A stretch of DNA of 64,000 nt, from positions 186,001 through 250,000 of the forward strand of contig NZ_JAGGKB010000001.1 of NCBI RefSeq assembly GCF_017873335.1, read 5' to 3'. The position numbers and the translations under genes were made by a program. Under the pieces are notes generated by a model that was given only the letters and a program-made list of their open reading frames with translations, did no database searches and was not told the DNA's origin. The DNA comes from Thermococcus stetteri (GTDB lineage: Archaea > Methanobacteriota_B > Thermococci > Thermococcales > Thermococcaceae). Below, in pieces: positions 38,177 to 47,321 of the stretch (within the stretch, counting starts at the first letter, position 1; every line of letters begins with the position of its first letter).

Positions 38177-38232
38177 TCGGTACCCTCCCCCAAGCCTCAC
38201 CGGTCGGGGAGTGCCCACCTTCCTCATCGGCC
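38177..38232 (-). ncRNA. C/D-box-like sRNA, upstream member of a tandem pair
   Basis: Minus strand: C box CCGATGA (38224-38230), a guide of about 16 nt, D' CCGA (38204-38207), a very short spacer, C' CGGTGAG, guide of about 16 nt, D CCGA (38177-38180). The D box ends 3 bases before the C box of the next sRNA. D' and C' are degenerate and close, so this member is less certain. Confidence 0.5.
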
Positions 38233-38276
38233 CGATAGTGTTTTAGACCTTTCCGCTAAAAGGTTTCGGTGGTGGC

Positions 38277-38990
38277 ATGATAAAGGTTGGAACCTGCGGC
38301 TTCTGCGAGGCGAGAAACAAGTACTTCAGGGACTTCGACGCGGTGGAGGTTCAGCAGACATTCTACAGAATCCTTCAGGAGAAGACGCTGGAGCGCTGGA
38401 GGAAAGAAGCCCCCGAAGGCTTCACATTCTCGATAAAGGCCTTTCAGGGAGTAACTCACCCAGCGAACAGCCCAACCTGGAGGAGGAGCAACGTGAAACC
38501 AGGAAAAGATGTCGGTCTGCTCAGGCCAACGAGCGACGTTCTCCATTTCTGGAGGGTAACGCTGAAGGAGGCCGAAACCCTCGATGCGAGGTTCATCCTC
38601 ATCCAGCTCCCGAAGAGCTTCAGGGAGAGCGAGGAGAGCTTTGCCAACGCGGAGAGGTTCTTTGAGATGATAGACAGGAAGGAGTTCGATATAGCCGTTG
38701 AGCTGAGGGGCTGGAGCGAGAAGGGAATTAAGCGCTTTGTGAGGGAGTTCGATGTCATAGACGTTACCGATCCACTCGTCAGGATACTTCTCCACACCGG
38801 TGAGACGAGCTACTACCGTCTGCACGGCCGCTATGAAAACGGGAGAATAATCTACAGCCACTCGTACAGCGACGAAGAGCTCCAAAAGGCCAAGGAGAGG
38901 GTAATTGGCTGGGACAGAGGTGAGAGCTTTGTCTTCTTCAACAACTCGGACATGTGCAGGGACGCGAAGAGGTTCAAGGCACTCCTCTAG
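38277..38990 (+). CDS. DUF72 family protein
   Basis: 237 residues. The DUF72 TIM-barrel-like core is clear: KVGTCGFCEARNKYFRDFD, then FTFSIKAFQGVTHP, FILIQLPKSFRES, VELRGWSEKGI, and the YYRLHGRYENG...YSDEEL end. The family is linked to nuclease-like activity by fold only; no catalytic role is shown. The ATG is preceded by GGTGGTGGC. The last codon lies at the D box of the opposite C/D sRNA. Confidence 0.85.
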   Translation: MIKVGTCGFCEARNKYFRDFDAVEVQQTFYRILQEKTLERWRKEAPEGFTFSIKAFQGVTHPANSPTWRRSNVKPGKDVGLLRPTSDVLHFWRVTLKEAETLDARFILIQLPKSFRESEESFANAERFFEMIDRKEFDIAVELRGWSEKGIKRFVREFDVIDVTDPLVRILLHTGETSYYRLHGRYENGRIIYSHSYSDEELQKAKERVIGWDRGESFVFFNNSDMCRDAKRFKALL

Positions 38991-39050
38991 CTCAGGCACG
39001 GGTCCAGGTCATCACGGTTCAGCCGGGGAGACCTGGAATTCATCATCGCC
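38990..39050 (-). ncRNA. C/D-box guide sRNA, textbook form
   Basis: Minus strand: C box ATGATGA (39040-39046), a 17-nt guide ATTCCAGGTCTCCCCGG, D' CTGA (39019-39022), 4-nt spacer, C' GTGATGA (39009-39015), guide CCTGGACCCGTGC, D CTGA (38992-38995). All four boxes are perfect. It begins a few bases after the PHP-gene stop on the same strand, so it may be cut from that mRNA. Its targets are not assigned. Confidence 0.9.
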
Positions 39051-39051
39051 G

Positions 39052-39708
39052 TCAAAGGAACTCCTCAAAGAGTAGGTCTTCCTTTCTTCCCCCAGCCTTC
39101 TTAAAGGCCTTTTCGCTCCATCCCACGTTTCCGACTCCCTCTGGGAAGTGGGCGTCGCTTGCGAAAGTGAGCTTTACCCCCCTCTTTATGCACTCCCGTA
39201 TGAAGTCCAGCTCGGGAACGCGGTAGCGGGAGCTTATCTCAAAGGCCTTACCGTTTGCCTCGGCGAGATCAAGGACTTCTCTCAGCTCCTCTACCGATGG
39301 GAAGCCAATATGGGGGAAGTTAGCCCCGAAGTGGCCTATCACATCAACGTTTTCGTCAGTTAGGGCAAGTTTTACAAGTTCAAGGTACTCCTCTGGAGTG
39401 TCAAGCCACTCGTGGACGCTCGCTATGACATAGTCAAGCTTTTCAGCGGCGAAATCAGGAACGTCGACCCCGTTGGGAGTTATGTTCCCCTCTACTCCAG
39501 CAAGAACAGTTATCTCGGACTCTTCCCCCCACCGCCTTATCTCCCTGACGTAGCGGTTGAAGGTTTTACCAATCACGTAGTGGCTGTGATCTGTTATTCC
39601 AAGGAGTTTGAGGCCCTTTTCCTCTGCCGAAGCTATGTTGTCCGCTATCGAGCCGATCCCGTCCGAGTAAACGGTGTGCGTGTGGGTGTCATGGGGGAAC
39701 TCGAGCAT
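39052..39708 (-). CDS. PHP-domain phosphoesterase
   Basis: 218 residues. PHP metal motifs: DTHTHTVYSDG at the start (H-x-H), GITDHSH, AGVEGNITPNG, SVHEWLD, HFGANFP and FASDAHFPEGVG. PHP proteins hydrolyse phosphate esters such as histidinol phosphate or nucleotides; this lone domain has no neighbour that gives its substrate. Its stop is followed within 10 bases by a C/D sRNA on the same strand. Confidence 0.88.
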   Translation of the reverse strand: MLEFPHDTHTHTVYSDGIGSIADNIASAEEKGLKLLGITDHSHYVIGKTFNRYVREIRRWGEESEITVLAGVEGNITPNGVDVPDFAAEKLDYVIASVHEWLDTPEEYLELVKLALTDENVDVIGHFGANFPHIGFPSVEELREVLDLAEANGKAFEISSRYRVPELDFIRECIKRGVKLTFASDAHFPEGVGNVGWSEKAFKKAGGRKEDLLFEEFL

Positions 39709-39830
39709 GTTCGGTATAACCCTCTAGGGTCTTTTAAAAGCTTCTGGACAAAATATCCAACGTAAAGGCCCAACTTGAACTTTGACAAACCTTTAAATAG
39801 GCCGGAGGCGAATTTAAGGCGGTGGTGCTC

Positions 39831-40265
39831 ATGGTCGAACGCTCAAAGGTTAGGGTTCTCATCGCCAAGCCAGGCTTGGATGGTCACGACAGGGGTGCAA
39901 AGGTCATAGCCAGAGCCCTCAGGGATGCCGGCTTTGAGGTCATCTACACCGGCATCAGGCAGACTCCGGAGCAGATAGTCGAGAGTGTTATCCAGGAAGA
40001 CGTTGACGTCCTCGGCATAAGCATCCTCTCTGGGGCCCACATGGTCCTGATACCGAAGATACTCAAGCTCCTCGAGGAGAGGGGCATAAAACCGAACGAA
40101 GACGTTCTCGTTCTCGCTGGAGGTATAATCCCGCCCGACGACGCCGAACAGCTTGAGAAGATGGGTGTCGCCAAGGTCTTCGGCCCGGGAAGCCCGATAA
40201 GCGAGATAATCAAGTTCATAGACGAGAACCTTCCGAAGCTCAAGAAGTTCAGGGAGAACGCATAA
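39831..40265 (+). CDS. mcmA2: Methylmalonyl-CoA mutase, small (cobalamin-binding) subunit
   Basis: 144 residues. B12-binding signature D-x-H-x-x-G: [13 protein letters not shown]; then SILSGAHM and [20 protein letters not shown]. It carries adenosylcobalamin for the conversion of methylmalonyl-CoA and succinyl-CoA. The catalytic large subunit is not in the window; in this order the small subunit, MeaB and epimerase travel together. Start 39831 follows GGTGGTG; TATA element CTTTAAATAGG lies near 39790. Confidence 0.93.
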   Translation: MVERSKVRVLIAKPGLDGHDRGAKVIARALRDAGFEVIYTGIRQTPEQIVESVIQEDVDVLGISILSGAHMVLIPKILKLLEERGIKPNEDVLVLAGGIIPPDDAEQLEKMGVAKVFGPGSPISEIIKFIDENLPKLKKFRENA

Positions 40266-40305
40266 CTTTTTATCTTTTCTGGATGATTAATCCAGCGTGG
40301 TGAAG

Positions 40306-41265
40306 ATGATAGACGGACTTATCGAGCGAATGCTCAAGGGAGACAAGAGGGCCGCCGCGAGGCTCATAACCCTCGTCGAGAACGACGAGGAAAAGGCCCG
40401 GGAAATCGTCTCGAGGATTTATCCCTACACCGGAAAAGCCTACATCGTCGGAATAACCGGGCCGCCGGGGGCTGGAAAGTCGACACTCCTCGACAAGCTG
40501 ATCAGGGTTGCGAGGGAAGAGGGCAAGATCGTTGGCGTTATAGCGATAGACCCGACTTCTCCCTTTACCGGGGGCGCTCTCCTCGGAGACAGGATAAGGA
40601 TGCAGAGGCACTCCACAGACCCGGGCGTCTTCATCAGGAGCATGGCGACGAGGGGCTCTCTCGGCGGGCTCGCCAAGGCCACCAACGACGCGATAAAGGT
40701 CCTCGACGCCTACGGCTGTGACGTGATCTTCGTTGAGACCGTCGGAGTTGGCCAGATCGAGGTTGACATAGTAAAGACTGCCGACACGGTTGTCCTCGTC
40801 ACGGTTCCTGGCCTCGGAGACGACATCCAGGCGATAAAGGCCGGCCTCATGGAGATTGCTGATGTTTTCGTCATAAACAAGGCAGACAAAGAGGGGGCCG
40901 ATGCAACCTACTTCGAGCTGAACCTTATGCTAGACCTCGAAAAGGAGCGCTGGGAGAAGCGCGGCTGGCGGCCGCCAATAGTCGAGACCGTCGCCACCAC
41001 GATGAGGGGCATCCGCGACCTCTGGAAGGCAATAAACGAGCACAGGGCTTTTCTGGAGCGGAGCGGTGAGCTTGAGAGGAAGAGGAAGTTCAGGGCCGAG
41101 GAAGAGATAAAGACCATCGTATCGGACAGGATAGTGAGAACCGTTGGTAAAAAGCTCTCCGAGGATGAAATCTCTGCCTTAATTGAGAGGGTCGTTAAGA
41201 GGGAGCTTGACCCATACTCTGCCGCGGATCAGGTTATTGAAAAGGCACTGGGGGTGAAAGTATGA
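40306..41265 (+). CDS. meaB: Methylmalonyl-CoA mutase-associated GTPase MeaB
   Basis: 319 residues. G1 [12 protein letters not shown], Mg region [17 protein letters not shown]3 [11 protein letters not shown], and NKAD. MeaB guards and repairs the mutase by gating cofactor loading. The ATG at 40306 follows GTGGTGAAG; the stop overlaps the epimerase start by ATGA. It was formerly annotated ArgK (arginine transport kinase), which is wrong for this context. Confidence 0.95.
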   Translation: MIDGLIERMLKGDKRAAARLITLVENDEEKAREIVSRIYPYTGKAYIVGITGPPGAGKSTLLDKLIRVAREEGKIVGVIAIDPTSPFTGGALLGDRIRMQRHSTDPGVFIRSMATRGSLGGLAKATNDAIKVLDAYGCDVIFVETVGVGQIEVDIVKTADTVVLVTVPGLGDDIQAIKAGLMEIADVFVINKADKEGADATYFELNLMLDLEKERWEKRGWRPPIVETVATTMRGIRDLWKAINEHRAFLERSGELERKRKFRAEEEIKTIVSDRIVRTVGKKLSEDEISALIERVVKRELDPYSAADQVIEKALGVKV

Positions 41266-41660
41266 TAAAGAAGATAGACCACGTTGGGATTGCCGTTAAG
41301 AACCTTGAGGAGGCCATAAAGGTCTGGGAGGGTCTCGGCCTCAAGGTTGACGAGATCGAGGAAGTTCCGGACCAGAAGGTTAGGACGGCCATAATCCACG
41401 TCGGGGAGAGCAGGATCGAGCTTCTCGAAGCGACTTCGGAGGACTCCCCGATAGCCAAGTTCATAGCAAAGCGCGGTGAGGGGATACACCACATAGCTCT
41501 CGGCGTTGACAACATCGAGGAGCACCTCGAAAAGCTGAAGGAAGCCGGCTACCGCCTCATAGACGAGAAGCCGAGGATCGGCGCTGGCGGGGCTAAGATA
41601 GCCTTCGTCCACCCGAAGTCCGTCACCGGTGTCCTTCTGGAGCTCTGCCAGAGGGAGTGA
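41262..41660 (+). CDS. mce: Methylmalonyl-CoA epimerase
   Basis: 132 residues, vicinal oxygen chelate fold. Metal ligands appear as [11 protein letters not shown] (His), [10 protein letters not shown] (His) and LLELCQRE (Glu), with the [20 protein letters not shown] stretch between. It interconverts the R and S forms of methylmalonyl-CoA for the mutase. Coupled to meaB by an ATGA overlap. Confidence 0.95.
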   Translation: MIKKIDHVGIAVKNLEEAIKVWEGLGLKVDEIEEVPDQKVRTAIIHVGESRIELLEATSEDSPIAKFIAKRGEGIHHIALGVDNIEEHLEKLKEAGYRLIDEKPRIGAGGAKIAFVHPKSVTGVLLELCQRE

Positions 41661-41723
41661 GCTTCCTTTTAATTTCTCTAATTTCCGACGGTTTTACCTG
41701 GGGTGGGGAACTGGAAAACAAAA

Positions 41724-41990
41724 CTAAAGCCGCCTTCCTATTATCGGCACCTTCCCCTTCTTCTCTCCACCGATTTTCTCCGCTGTTGCCTCGTCCAGCA
41801 CGGTTAGAATTCTCTCAAATCCAAGCTCTCCCGCGCGACCGCTTGCCCTTCCGGGCCTGCCCGATAGGGGCTTCAGGACGTAGTAGGAGTCGCCAATTTT
41901 TCCGGCTTCAGCAAGCTCGTGTACTCCAGCGAAGACGTCTTTGAAGCTTGAGAACCACATGTCGTAGGAGCTTTGAAACCTGCCGGCCAC
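41724..41990 (-). CDS. Hypothetical 88-residue protein in frame after the GNAT stop
   Basis: 88 residues starting with GTG (MAGRFQSSYDMWFSSFKDV and on), with a Gly/Arg-rich turn (LSGRPGRASGRAG) and an Ile-Leu rich helix after it. No family is recognised. Its frame runs open right up to the TGA of the acetyltransferase, 8 codons earlier, and no good ribosome site precedes the GTG. It may be a readthrough extension, the tail of a decayed gene, or a real small gene. Confidence 0.45.
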   Translation of the reverse strand: MAGRFQSSYDMWFSSFKDVFAGVHELAEAGKIGDSYYVLKPLSGRPGRASGRAGELGFERILTVLDEATAEKIGGEKKGKVPIIGRRL

Positions 41991-42014
41991 TAGTTCAAGG
42001 CCCTTTACAGCCTC

Positions 42015-42533
42015 TCAGGGAAAGAAGCTGAGGGGATGGACATGATCTCTGGTGAATTCGGTAGTGGAGACCTCCACAAGCCAGTTCTCGTAGAGGACTT
42101 CGCTGAAACCAATCTTCTTGTAAAAGCCGATTGCTTCCTCGTCCGGCTGGGTCGTTAGTAGTTCGGCTTCTCTCTTAAAGCGCTCTTCGATGTGCCCGAT
42201 AAGCGCCCTACCAATTCCTCTTCCCCTGAAGTCTGGGTGAACCTCTATGACGTCCAGGTGGGCTATCCTTCTCATCTCTCCATTTATCGGCTCCTCGGAA
42301 AGAAAGACTTCCGCCTCACCGACGGTTCTCCCGTTAACCTCCGCCACTATTGGATACTGCCCCTCGAGAAGGAGGGCGTTGATGTGGACGGCGCACGTTT
42401 CTACGCTCATCCAGGGGCCGCCGCGGAGGTAGCGCTCACGAACGGAAAGGCCCGAAAGCTTCTCCCCTGCAGTGGGGACATCCACTATTCCCCTAACATC
42501 GTCCAGGGTTGCCACCCTTATTTCAGGGCTCAA
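42015..42533 (-). CDS. GNAT family N-acetyltransferase
   Basis: 172 residues. The acetyl-CoA loop RGRGIGRALI (Q/R-x-x-G-x-G/A) with the beta strand AHLDVIEVHPDF before it and the end motif EEAIGFYKKIGFSEV are clear. The acceptor is unknown. It begins with TTG after a perfect GGAGGTG site, which decides the start. It follows pxpC by 12 bases, so it is probably the last enzyme gene of the 5-oxoprolinase operon. Confidence 0.85.
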   Translation of the reverse strand: MSPEIRVATLDDVRGIVDVPTAGEKLSGLSVRERYLRGGPWMSVETCAVHINALLLEGQYPIVAEVNGRTVGEAEVFLSEEPINGEMRRIAHLDVIEVHPDFRGRGIGRALIGHIEERFKREAELLTTQPDEEAIGFYKKIGFSEVLYENWLVEVSTTEFTRDHVHPLSFFP

Positions 42534-42545
42534 TTTGACACCTCC

Positions 42546-43541
42546 TCAAGCCTTTCCAGCGAACAGGAGAAACTCTTTTCCGAGCGCCCTCACCGAGTAA
42601 GCCCTTAGTTTCCCATCCAGGAACTCCCGTATTGCTTCAAGGGTTTTATCACGCCTTTTTAGTATTTCCCGTGCCTCTTCTGGAGTCACTTCCCTAAACC
42701 TGACCCCAGTTCCGGGCCTGCTCTGGGCCAGAACTGGAAGGTCAGCCGCTATTACAGCCGCTATCTTGGCATAGCCGCCAGTAGTCTGAGCATCACGCAT
42801 CATGACTATCGGCTTTCCGTTCCCCGGAACCTGTACGCTTCCGGGGACTAAAGGACTGGTAACGATGTCAGGGCCTTTTTCGGAGTGCTCTACAGCCGGT
42901 CCGTCTAGCCGGTAGCCCATCCTGTCGCTCTCGGGCGTTATCGTGTAAGTCGACTCCAGAAAAGTCCCGATGCCGTTTTCAGTGAAGTGCTCCAAGTCCG
43001 GGCCGAGAAGAACCCGGATCTCCACTTCACCGCTCGAGTAGTCAGGCCTCAGCTTCGGTGGCAGGAATCGACCTTCCCTGCCCGTTAAAATCGCATATCC
43101 GAGGTCTAGCTTATCACCAGCTTTCAGAGGCCTTCCGAGGCCTGCCCGCGGATAGACCGAACAGCTCCCCAGGAGCTTCTCACATTTTATGCCGCCCGCG
43201 AAGGCTATGTAGCCATAGATACCGCTTTTCAAAGTCCCAATTTCAAGGATATCCCCCCTCTTCGCCCAGTAGCTCGTCCAGGGTTCAATGGGTATTCCGT
43301 TGAGCCTTACATCAACGTCCCCAGCCACCGCAAAAACCACCGAGGCATTAAACATTATCTTTGGCCCCGCTAGAAGAAACTCAAGGAGCGGCGCATCACC
43401 GGGATTCCCGACGAGGTAGTTTGCAATTTTAGCAGAGAAGTCGTCCATGAAGCCAGAAACTGGAACGCCGAGCTTTCTATAGCCTTCTCTTCCCCCGTCC
43501 TGCACCGTCAGAAGGGACGGAACGCTGAGGAGCTCAATCAT
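42546..43541 (-). CDS. pxpC: 5-oxoprolinase subunit PxpC (biotin-dependent carboxylase-like)
   Basis: 331 residues. The KipA/PxpC fold is shown by SLLTVQDGGREGYRKLGVP, then GYIAFAGGI, the VLLGPD strand, and RDAQTTGGYAKIAAV. With PxpA and PxpB it opens 5-oxoproline to glutamate using ATP. The start at 43541 overlaps the pxpB stop by ATGA. Confidence 0.92.
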   Translation of the reverse strand: MIELLSVPSLLTVQDGGREGYRKLGVPVSGFMDDFSAKIANYLVGNPGDAPLLEFLLAGPKIMFNASVVFAVAGDVDVRLNGIPIEPWTSYWAKRGDILEIGTLKSGIYGYIAFAGGIKCEKLLGSCSVYPRAGLGRPLKAGDKLDLGYAILTGREGRFLPPKLRPDYSSGEVEIRVLLGPDLEHFTENGIGTFLESTYTITPESDRMGYRLDGPAVEHSEKGPDIVTSPLVPGSVQVPGNGKPIVMMRDAQTTGGYAKIAAVIAADLPVLAQSRPGTGVRFREVTPEEAREILKRRDKTLEAIREFLDGKLRAYSVRALGKEFLLFAGKA

Positions 43542-44224
43542 ACCTCTGTCCCCCACTCACCTTGATGCAACTCAACGAACTCCTCTTCGCTTATTGGTAC
43601 AAACTTCACCTCATCCCCTGGCTGGAGCAGGGTAGGTGGTTCTCTGCTTGGATCGAAAAGCCTCAGCGGAGTCCTCCCAATGAGCCTCCAGCCGCCGGGG
43701 CTTTCGAGCGGATAAATGCCAGTCTGCCTCCCAGCTATCCCAACCGAGCCGGCTGGGACCTTTAAACGTGGTTTTTCCAGCCTCGGAGCCGCTATCCTCT
43801 CATCCACAGGGCTTAAGTAGGCAAATCCCGGCAGGAAGCCGAGGAAGTGGACGCGATATGTCTTTCCGGAGTGTATCTCGATGACATCCTCAACGCTCAG
43901 CCCATTGTATTCCGCTACGAACTCGATGTCAGGCCCGTATTCACCGCCGTAGAGGACGGGTATCTCGATTTTCCGACCCTTGAAGGCTCCAGCGCTTACA
44001 CCAAGCAGTGGCTCGACTGCTTTTTTGACCTCCTCGAAAGTGACTTTCAGCGGGTCAAAGATCACCGCCAGAGAAGAATAAGCCGGGACGACGTCCACCA
44101 GCCACTCAAAGTCTTTCTCCTCGATTGCCCTCGCAACGGCGTGGACTATCGCGTTCACTTCGTCGTCTGTGACCTCGCCGAAGGAAATGAGAAGGGCGGA
44201 GTCGCCGAGGGACTTTAACTCCAT
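43538..44224 (-). CDS. pxpB: 5-oxoprolinase subunit PxpB
   Basis: 228 residues, KipI-like. Conserved: LGDSALLISFGE, VPAYSSLAVIFDP, then HFLGFLPGFAYLSPVD and RLKVPAGSVGIAGRQTGIYP, then SPGGWRLIGRTP. ATG at 44224 after GGGTGAGAGC. It sits between pxpA and pxpC with tight spacing, a full single operon. Confidence 0.92.
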   Translation of the reverse strand: MELKSLGDSALLISFGEVTDDEVNAIVHAVARAIEEKDFEWLVDVVPAYSSLAVIFDPLKVTFEEVKKAVEPLLGVSAGAFKGRKIEIPVLYGGEYGPDIEFVAEYNGLSVEDVIEIHSGKTYRVHFLGFLPGFAYLSPVDERIAAPRLEKPRLKVPAGSVGIAGRQTGIYPLESPGGWRLIGRTPLRLFDPSREPPTLLQPGDEVKFVPISEEEFVELHQGEWGTEV

Positions 44225-44228
44225 GCTC

Positions 44229-44996
44229 TCACCCGACAACTCCCCTCATCGGAACGACCTTAACCCCTTCCTCCTCCAGCACCTTCCTGATGTGCGCGGC
44301 TATCTCCACGGCCTTCGGGTTGTCCCCGTGAAGGCAGATGGTATCCACCCTCAGGTCGACCCACTCGCCGTTGATTGCCCTAACGCCGCCGTCCTTGACC
44401 ATCGAAATTACGCGCTCGGCTATTTCTTCTTTGTCTTCTATCACCGCTCCGGGCTTCGAGCGCGGGACGAGGGTTCCGTCTGGGTTGTAGGCCCTGTCGG
44501 CAAAGACCTCATGGGCAACCTTAACGCCCATCTCCTCCGCTATCTCAACCGGCCTTGAACCTGAGAGTGTTACGAAGATGAGGTTTTTGTCGAAGTCGGC
44601 TATACCCTCGATAACTCCCCTCGCGAGCTCCTCTTCCTTCACCAGGGCGTTGTAGAGCGCTCCGTGTGGCTTGACGTGCTGGAGCTCAAGGCCTTCCGCT
44701 CTGACAAAAGCGTAGAGCGCCCCCACCTGGTAGAGGATGTAGTTCCTCGCCTCGTCATAGGTCAGCTTCATGTACCTCCTGCCGAAGCCGAGCAGGTCTG
44801 GATAGCCCGGGTGAGCGCCAATGGCTACACCTTTCTCCTTCGCCAGCTTTACAGTCTTCCTCATCACGAGAGGGTCTCCCGCGTGCCAGCCTGTCGCGAC
44901 GTTCGCTGAGGTGATGTAGTTCATAACTTCCTCGTCGAGGCCGAGCTTGTACCTCCCAAAGCTCTCGCCGAGGTCGGCGTTGAGGTCAACCTTCAT
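44229..44996 (-). CDS. pxpA: 5-oxoprolinase subunit PxpA (LamB/YcsF family)
   Basis: 255 residues. The family opening [13 protein letters not shown] is present, then [53 protein letters not shown] and [11 protein letters not shown]. The ATG at 44996 after GGTGGGAAC gives the normal length; open frame upstream of it is unrelated. First gene of the pxpA-pxpB-pxpC operon. Confidence 0.95.
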   Translation of the reverse strand: MKVDLNADLGESFGRYKLGLDEEVMNYITSANVATGWHAGDPLVMRKTVKLAKEKGVAIGAHPGYPDLLGFGRRYMKLTYDEARNYILYQVGALYAFVRAEGLELQHVKPHGALYNALVKEEELARGVIEGIADFDKNLIFVTLSGSRPVEIAEEMGVKVAHEVFADRAYNPDGTLVPRSKPGAVIEDKEEIAERVISMVKDGGVRAINGEWVDLRVDTICLHGDNPKAVEIAAHIRKVLEEEGVKVVPMRGVVG

Positions 44997-45054
44997 GTTC
45001 CCACCGAATCCGTTTCGACGCAAATCTAAAAAAGCCTTTCTCTGAGGTTCCACC

Positions 45055-45567
45055 ATGAGTGAGAGAAGAGAGAAAAAGGCCGTCATTGATTCGGCTTTCT
45101 TCATCCAGGGCGCAGACGTGGAAGGCCTGACCACTCCAGGTGTCGTTGAAGAAGTCAAAGACCCTGAATCGAGGCTTTTCCTCGAGGGTCTCATCAGCGC
45201 GGGCAAGGTCAAAGTAGTTCTCCCGTCAAGGGAAAGCATCAAGAAGGTAAAAGAAGCCGCGAGAAAAACCGGCGAGCTTGGAGAGCTAAGCGAGGCCGAC
45301 ATCGAAGTCCTCGCGCTGGCCTACGAGGTTGATGGAGTTCTCCTCACCGATGACTACAACCTTCAGAACATCGCAAAAACTCTGGGAATCGAATTTAGAA
45401 CCCTAAAGCGCGGGATAAAGAGGGTCGTCCGCTGGAACTACGTCTGCATCGGCTGCGGGAAGAAGTTCGAGGAGATGCCGCCGGGAGGAGTATGCCCGGA
45501 CTGCGGGAGCCCTGTGAGGTTAATACCGAAGAGAAAGCGGAAGAAAAGGTCTCAGAGACGCAGGTAG
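45055..45567 (+). CDS. nob1: Ribosome assembly endonuclease Nob1
   Basis: 170 residues. PIN domain: [10 protein letters not shown] (first Asp), [14 protein letters not shown], and [12 protein letters not shown] (acidic pair). A zinc ribbon follows ([15 protein letters not shown]), then a very basic tail. Nob1 makes the final cut at the 3' end of 16S rRNA. Its 3' end overlaps by 16 bases with the convergent Fap7-like kinase, whose eukaryotic partner also works in small-subunit maturation. Confidence 0.92.
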   Translation: MSERREKKAVIDSAFFIQGADVEGLTTPGVVEEVKDPESRLFLEGLISAGKVKVVLPSRESIKKVKEAARKTGELGELSEADIEVLALAYEVDGVLLTDDYNLQNIAKTLGIEFRTLKRGIKRVVRWNYVCIGCGKKFEEMPPGGVCPDCGSPVRLIPKRKRKKRSQRRR

Positions 45568-46085
45568 GGTAGGACTTCGTCGTAGGCCTCGCTCCAGTCC
45601 ACTATCCCCACCCTTCTCCTGACTCCTTTCCTCATGAGGTCGAGTATCTCTTCAACGACCTCTTCGGGCGTTTTTCCAGTAGTGTCCACCTCGATCACGT
45701 TCTCGTTCTCTTCAAGTGCCTCGACGAGGATAACATCAACGAGCTCGGCCTCAACGTTCTCCCCGAGCTTCTCCCTGCTGTAGCCCCTCTCCTTCAGTCT
45801 CTCGGCTATCAGCTTCGGGTTTGCCCTGAGGACTATCACAAGGTCTGCGTTTAGGAAGTGGCTCAGGTGTCCGTCCGCGACGACGTTTTTCCCCCTAAAG
45901 TCCCTCTCGAAGTTGTAGGCCAGCTCATCAATCTCTACCTCAATCTCTTCCCCCTTCATTTCGCCTATGCCCTTTTCGAGGGCGTAGTCCCTCAAGTTAA
46001 CGTACTCATATCCGAGCTTTTCGGCTAAAAGCCTCGACACGGTTGTCTTGCCAACCCCGGGAGTTCCCGTTACGGCTATTATCAT
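45552..46085 (-). CDS. Adenylate kinase-like Fap7/AK6 family ATPase
   Basis: 177 residues. Walker [15 protein letters not shown] at the start, short NMP region [40 protein letters not shown], then [12 protein letters not shown]. The length and the D-x-H-S motif fit AK6 (Fap7), which binds uS11 and helps Nob1 cut in small-subunit maturation. Convergent overlap with nob1 by 16 bases. Confidence 0.9.
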   Translation of the reverse strand: MIIAVTGTPGVGKTTVSRLLAEKLGYEYVNLRDYALEKGIGEMKGEEIEVEIDELAYNFERDFRGKNVVADGHLSHFLNADLVIVLRANPKLIAERLKERGYSREKLGENVEAELVDVILVEALEENENVIEVDTTGKTPEEVVEEILDLMRKGVRRRVGIVDWSEAYDEVLPYLRL

Positions 46086-46142
46086 GCAACCACCATCCCG
46101 GGTAGCCTCAAAGTTTTTTAAACTCCACTATCATCTTCCCCC

Positions 46143-47223
46143 ATGTTCGAGTTTACTGAAGACTTCAGGCTCAGGAAGATAACCAAGTACGAACTTGATG
46201 GAGTTGATGAGAGGGAAGACCTCGTCGTTATACCCCCCCTCAAGCAAGGCCGGGCCGTGCGGGAGCTACTGCCTCTTCTGCTACCTCCGCCAGAACCCTC
46301 CCGAGATGATATACCGAGTTTCTTTCCACGACACCCTGAACGACCTAGAGCTTGAGAAGAGGATAGCCTACGTCAGCGAGCACTATCCTGAGCTGTGGAA
46401 GCGGGTTACAGATACAGCCGGAAACGTCGGCTTCGACGAGAAAAGGATAGAGAGCCTCTACAATGCCGGCCTCGACGAGATCCAGATCTCCGTCCACACG
46501 ACGAAGAAGGAGAAGAGAGTCGCCCTGATGAGGACGCCGCTGGCGGCAGGGCTTATAGACCTCCTGCCGGTGGCAAGTGAGCACTTCAGGGTCATAGCGG
46601 ACATAATCCTCACTCCCGGATACAATGTGGATAACATAGGCGAGATAATCGAAGACCTTGACTCGATGGGCGTTGCCGAGGTCAGGCTCTTTCCCGTTGG
46701 CGTTACAAGGTATAACCGAAACGTTAGGCCGCTCACGAGGGAAGAGCTTCTCTTCGTGAAGGAGACGGCCCTTGAAAAGGACGAAGAGCTTGAGATAAAG
46801 GTGGTTATCCCTCCGATATTCAAGGCGCTCCTTGGAGAGTTCAGGCTTGATGTTAAGCCCTTCGAAATCGAGCCCGAGCTTCCGGTTTACATCTTCACGG
46901 GCGAGCTGGCGTATCCCGAGCTGAGAAGGCTCTTCCCGCGGATTCCGGTGGTGGCCCTCAAAAACGAGTTCTTCGGCGGCAACATAGGAACGGCCGGCCT
47001 CTTAACTGGCAGGGACGTGCTGAGGGAAGCGAGCAGGCTCCCCGAGGTAGATCTCGGAGTTCTGCTCCTGCCCGAGCTCATGTTCTACGGCGATAAAACA
47101 CTGGACGGTTATACGAGGGACGAGCTAATCGGGAAGATAATAGCCGAGAAGGGCTACATCGTTGAGACAGCCCTCGAGCCGGTGGAAGTGCCGAGAATTC
47201 TGGAAAAAGTCGGCGCGGTTTGA
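46143..47223 (+). CDS. Radical SAM protein (DUF512-like), frameshifted at a C7 run
   Basis: The start ([17 protein letters not shown]) is in one frame. From 46240 the second frame carries the rest. The change falls in seven Cs (46233-46239); six Cs would join ...[19 protein letters not shown]... in one frame. The radical SAM cluster motif CGSYCLFC (C-x3-C-x2-C) lies just after the break, and downstream parts ([50 protein letters not shown]) match the DUF512 radical SAM family. It may be a sequencing error or a true mutation. If intact, about 359 residues. Function unknown. Confidence 0.8.
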
Positions 47224-47248
47224 ACCGTTTGAATCACGCCCCGGACGG

Positions 47249-47306
47249 GCTCGGCGCTCATAGGGTACGTCATCGCCCCTGCTCAGCCCGTCTTGGATTC
47301 TTCACT
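47249..47306 (-). ncRNA. C/D-box guide sRNA, downstream member of a pair
   Basis: Minus strand: C box variant TGAAGA (47299-47304), guide ATCCAAGACGGG, D' CTGA (47283-47286), spacer of 7 nt, C' CGATGAC (47269-47275), guide GTACCCTATGAGCG, D CCGA (47251-47254). The D' guide complements CCCGUCUUG, which from memory is in a conserved large-subunit rRNA segment (CCCGUCUUGAAACACGG). The C and D boxes each carry a change, so it is a little less certain than its neighbour. Confidence 0.68.
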
Positions 47307-47321
47307 GCCCGCCCGGGACGG

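Noticed and set aside
38256-38999. A 247-codon open frame on the minus strand
   Set aside because: It lies wholly over the DUF72 gene, which has recognisable motifs and a ribosome site.
41657-41944. Plus-strand open frame after mce
   Set aside because: Its product is Ser/Arg/Pro-rich and lacks a ribosome site; the minus-strand frame has normal Thermococcus codon use.
42015-42017. TGA as a selenocysteine codon in the GNAT gene
   Set aside because: Thermococcales are not known to make selenoproteins, and no SECIS-like element was seen; an ordinary stop or decay is simpler.
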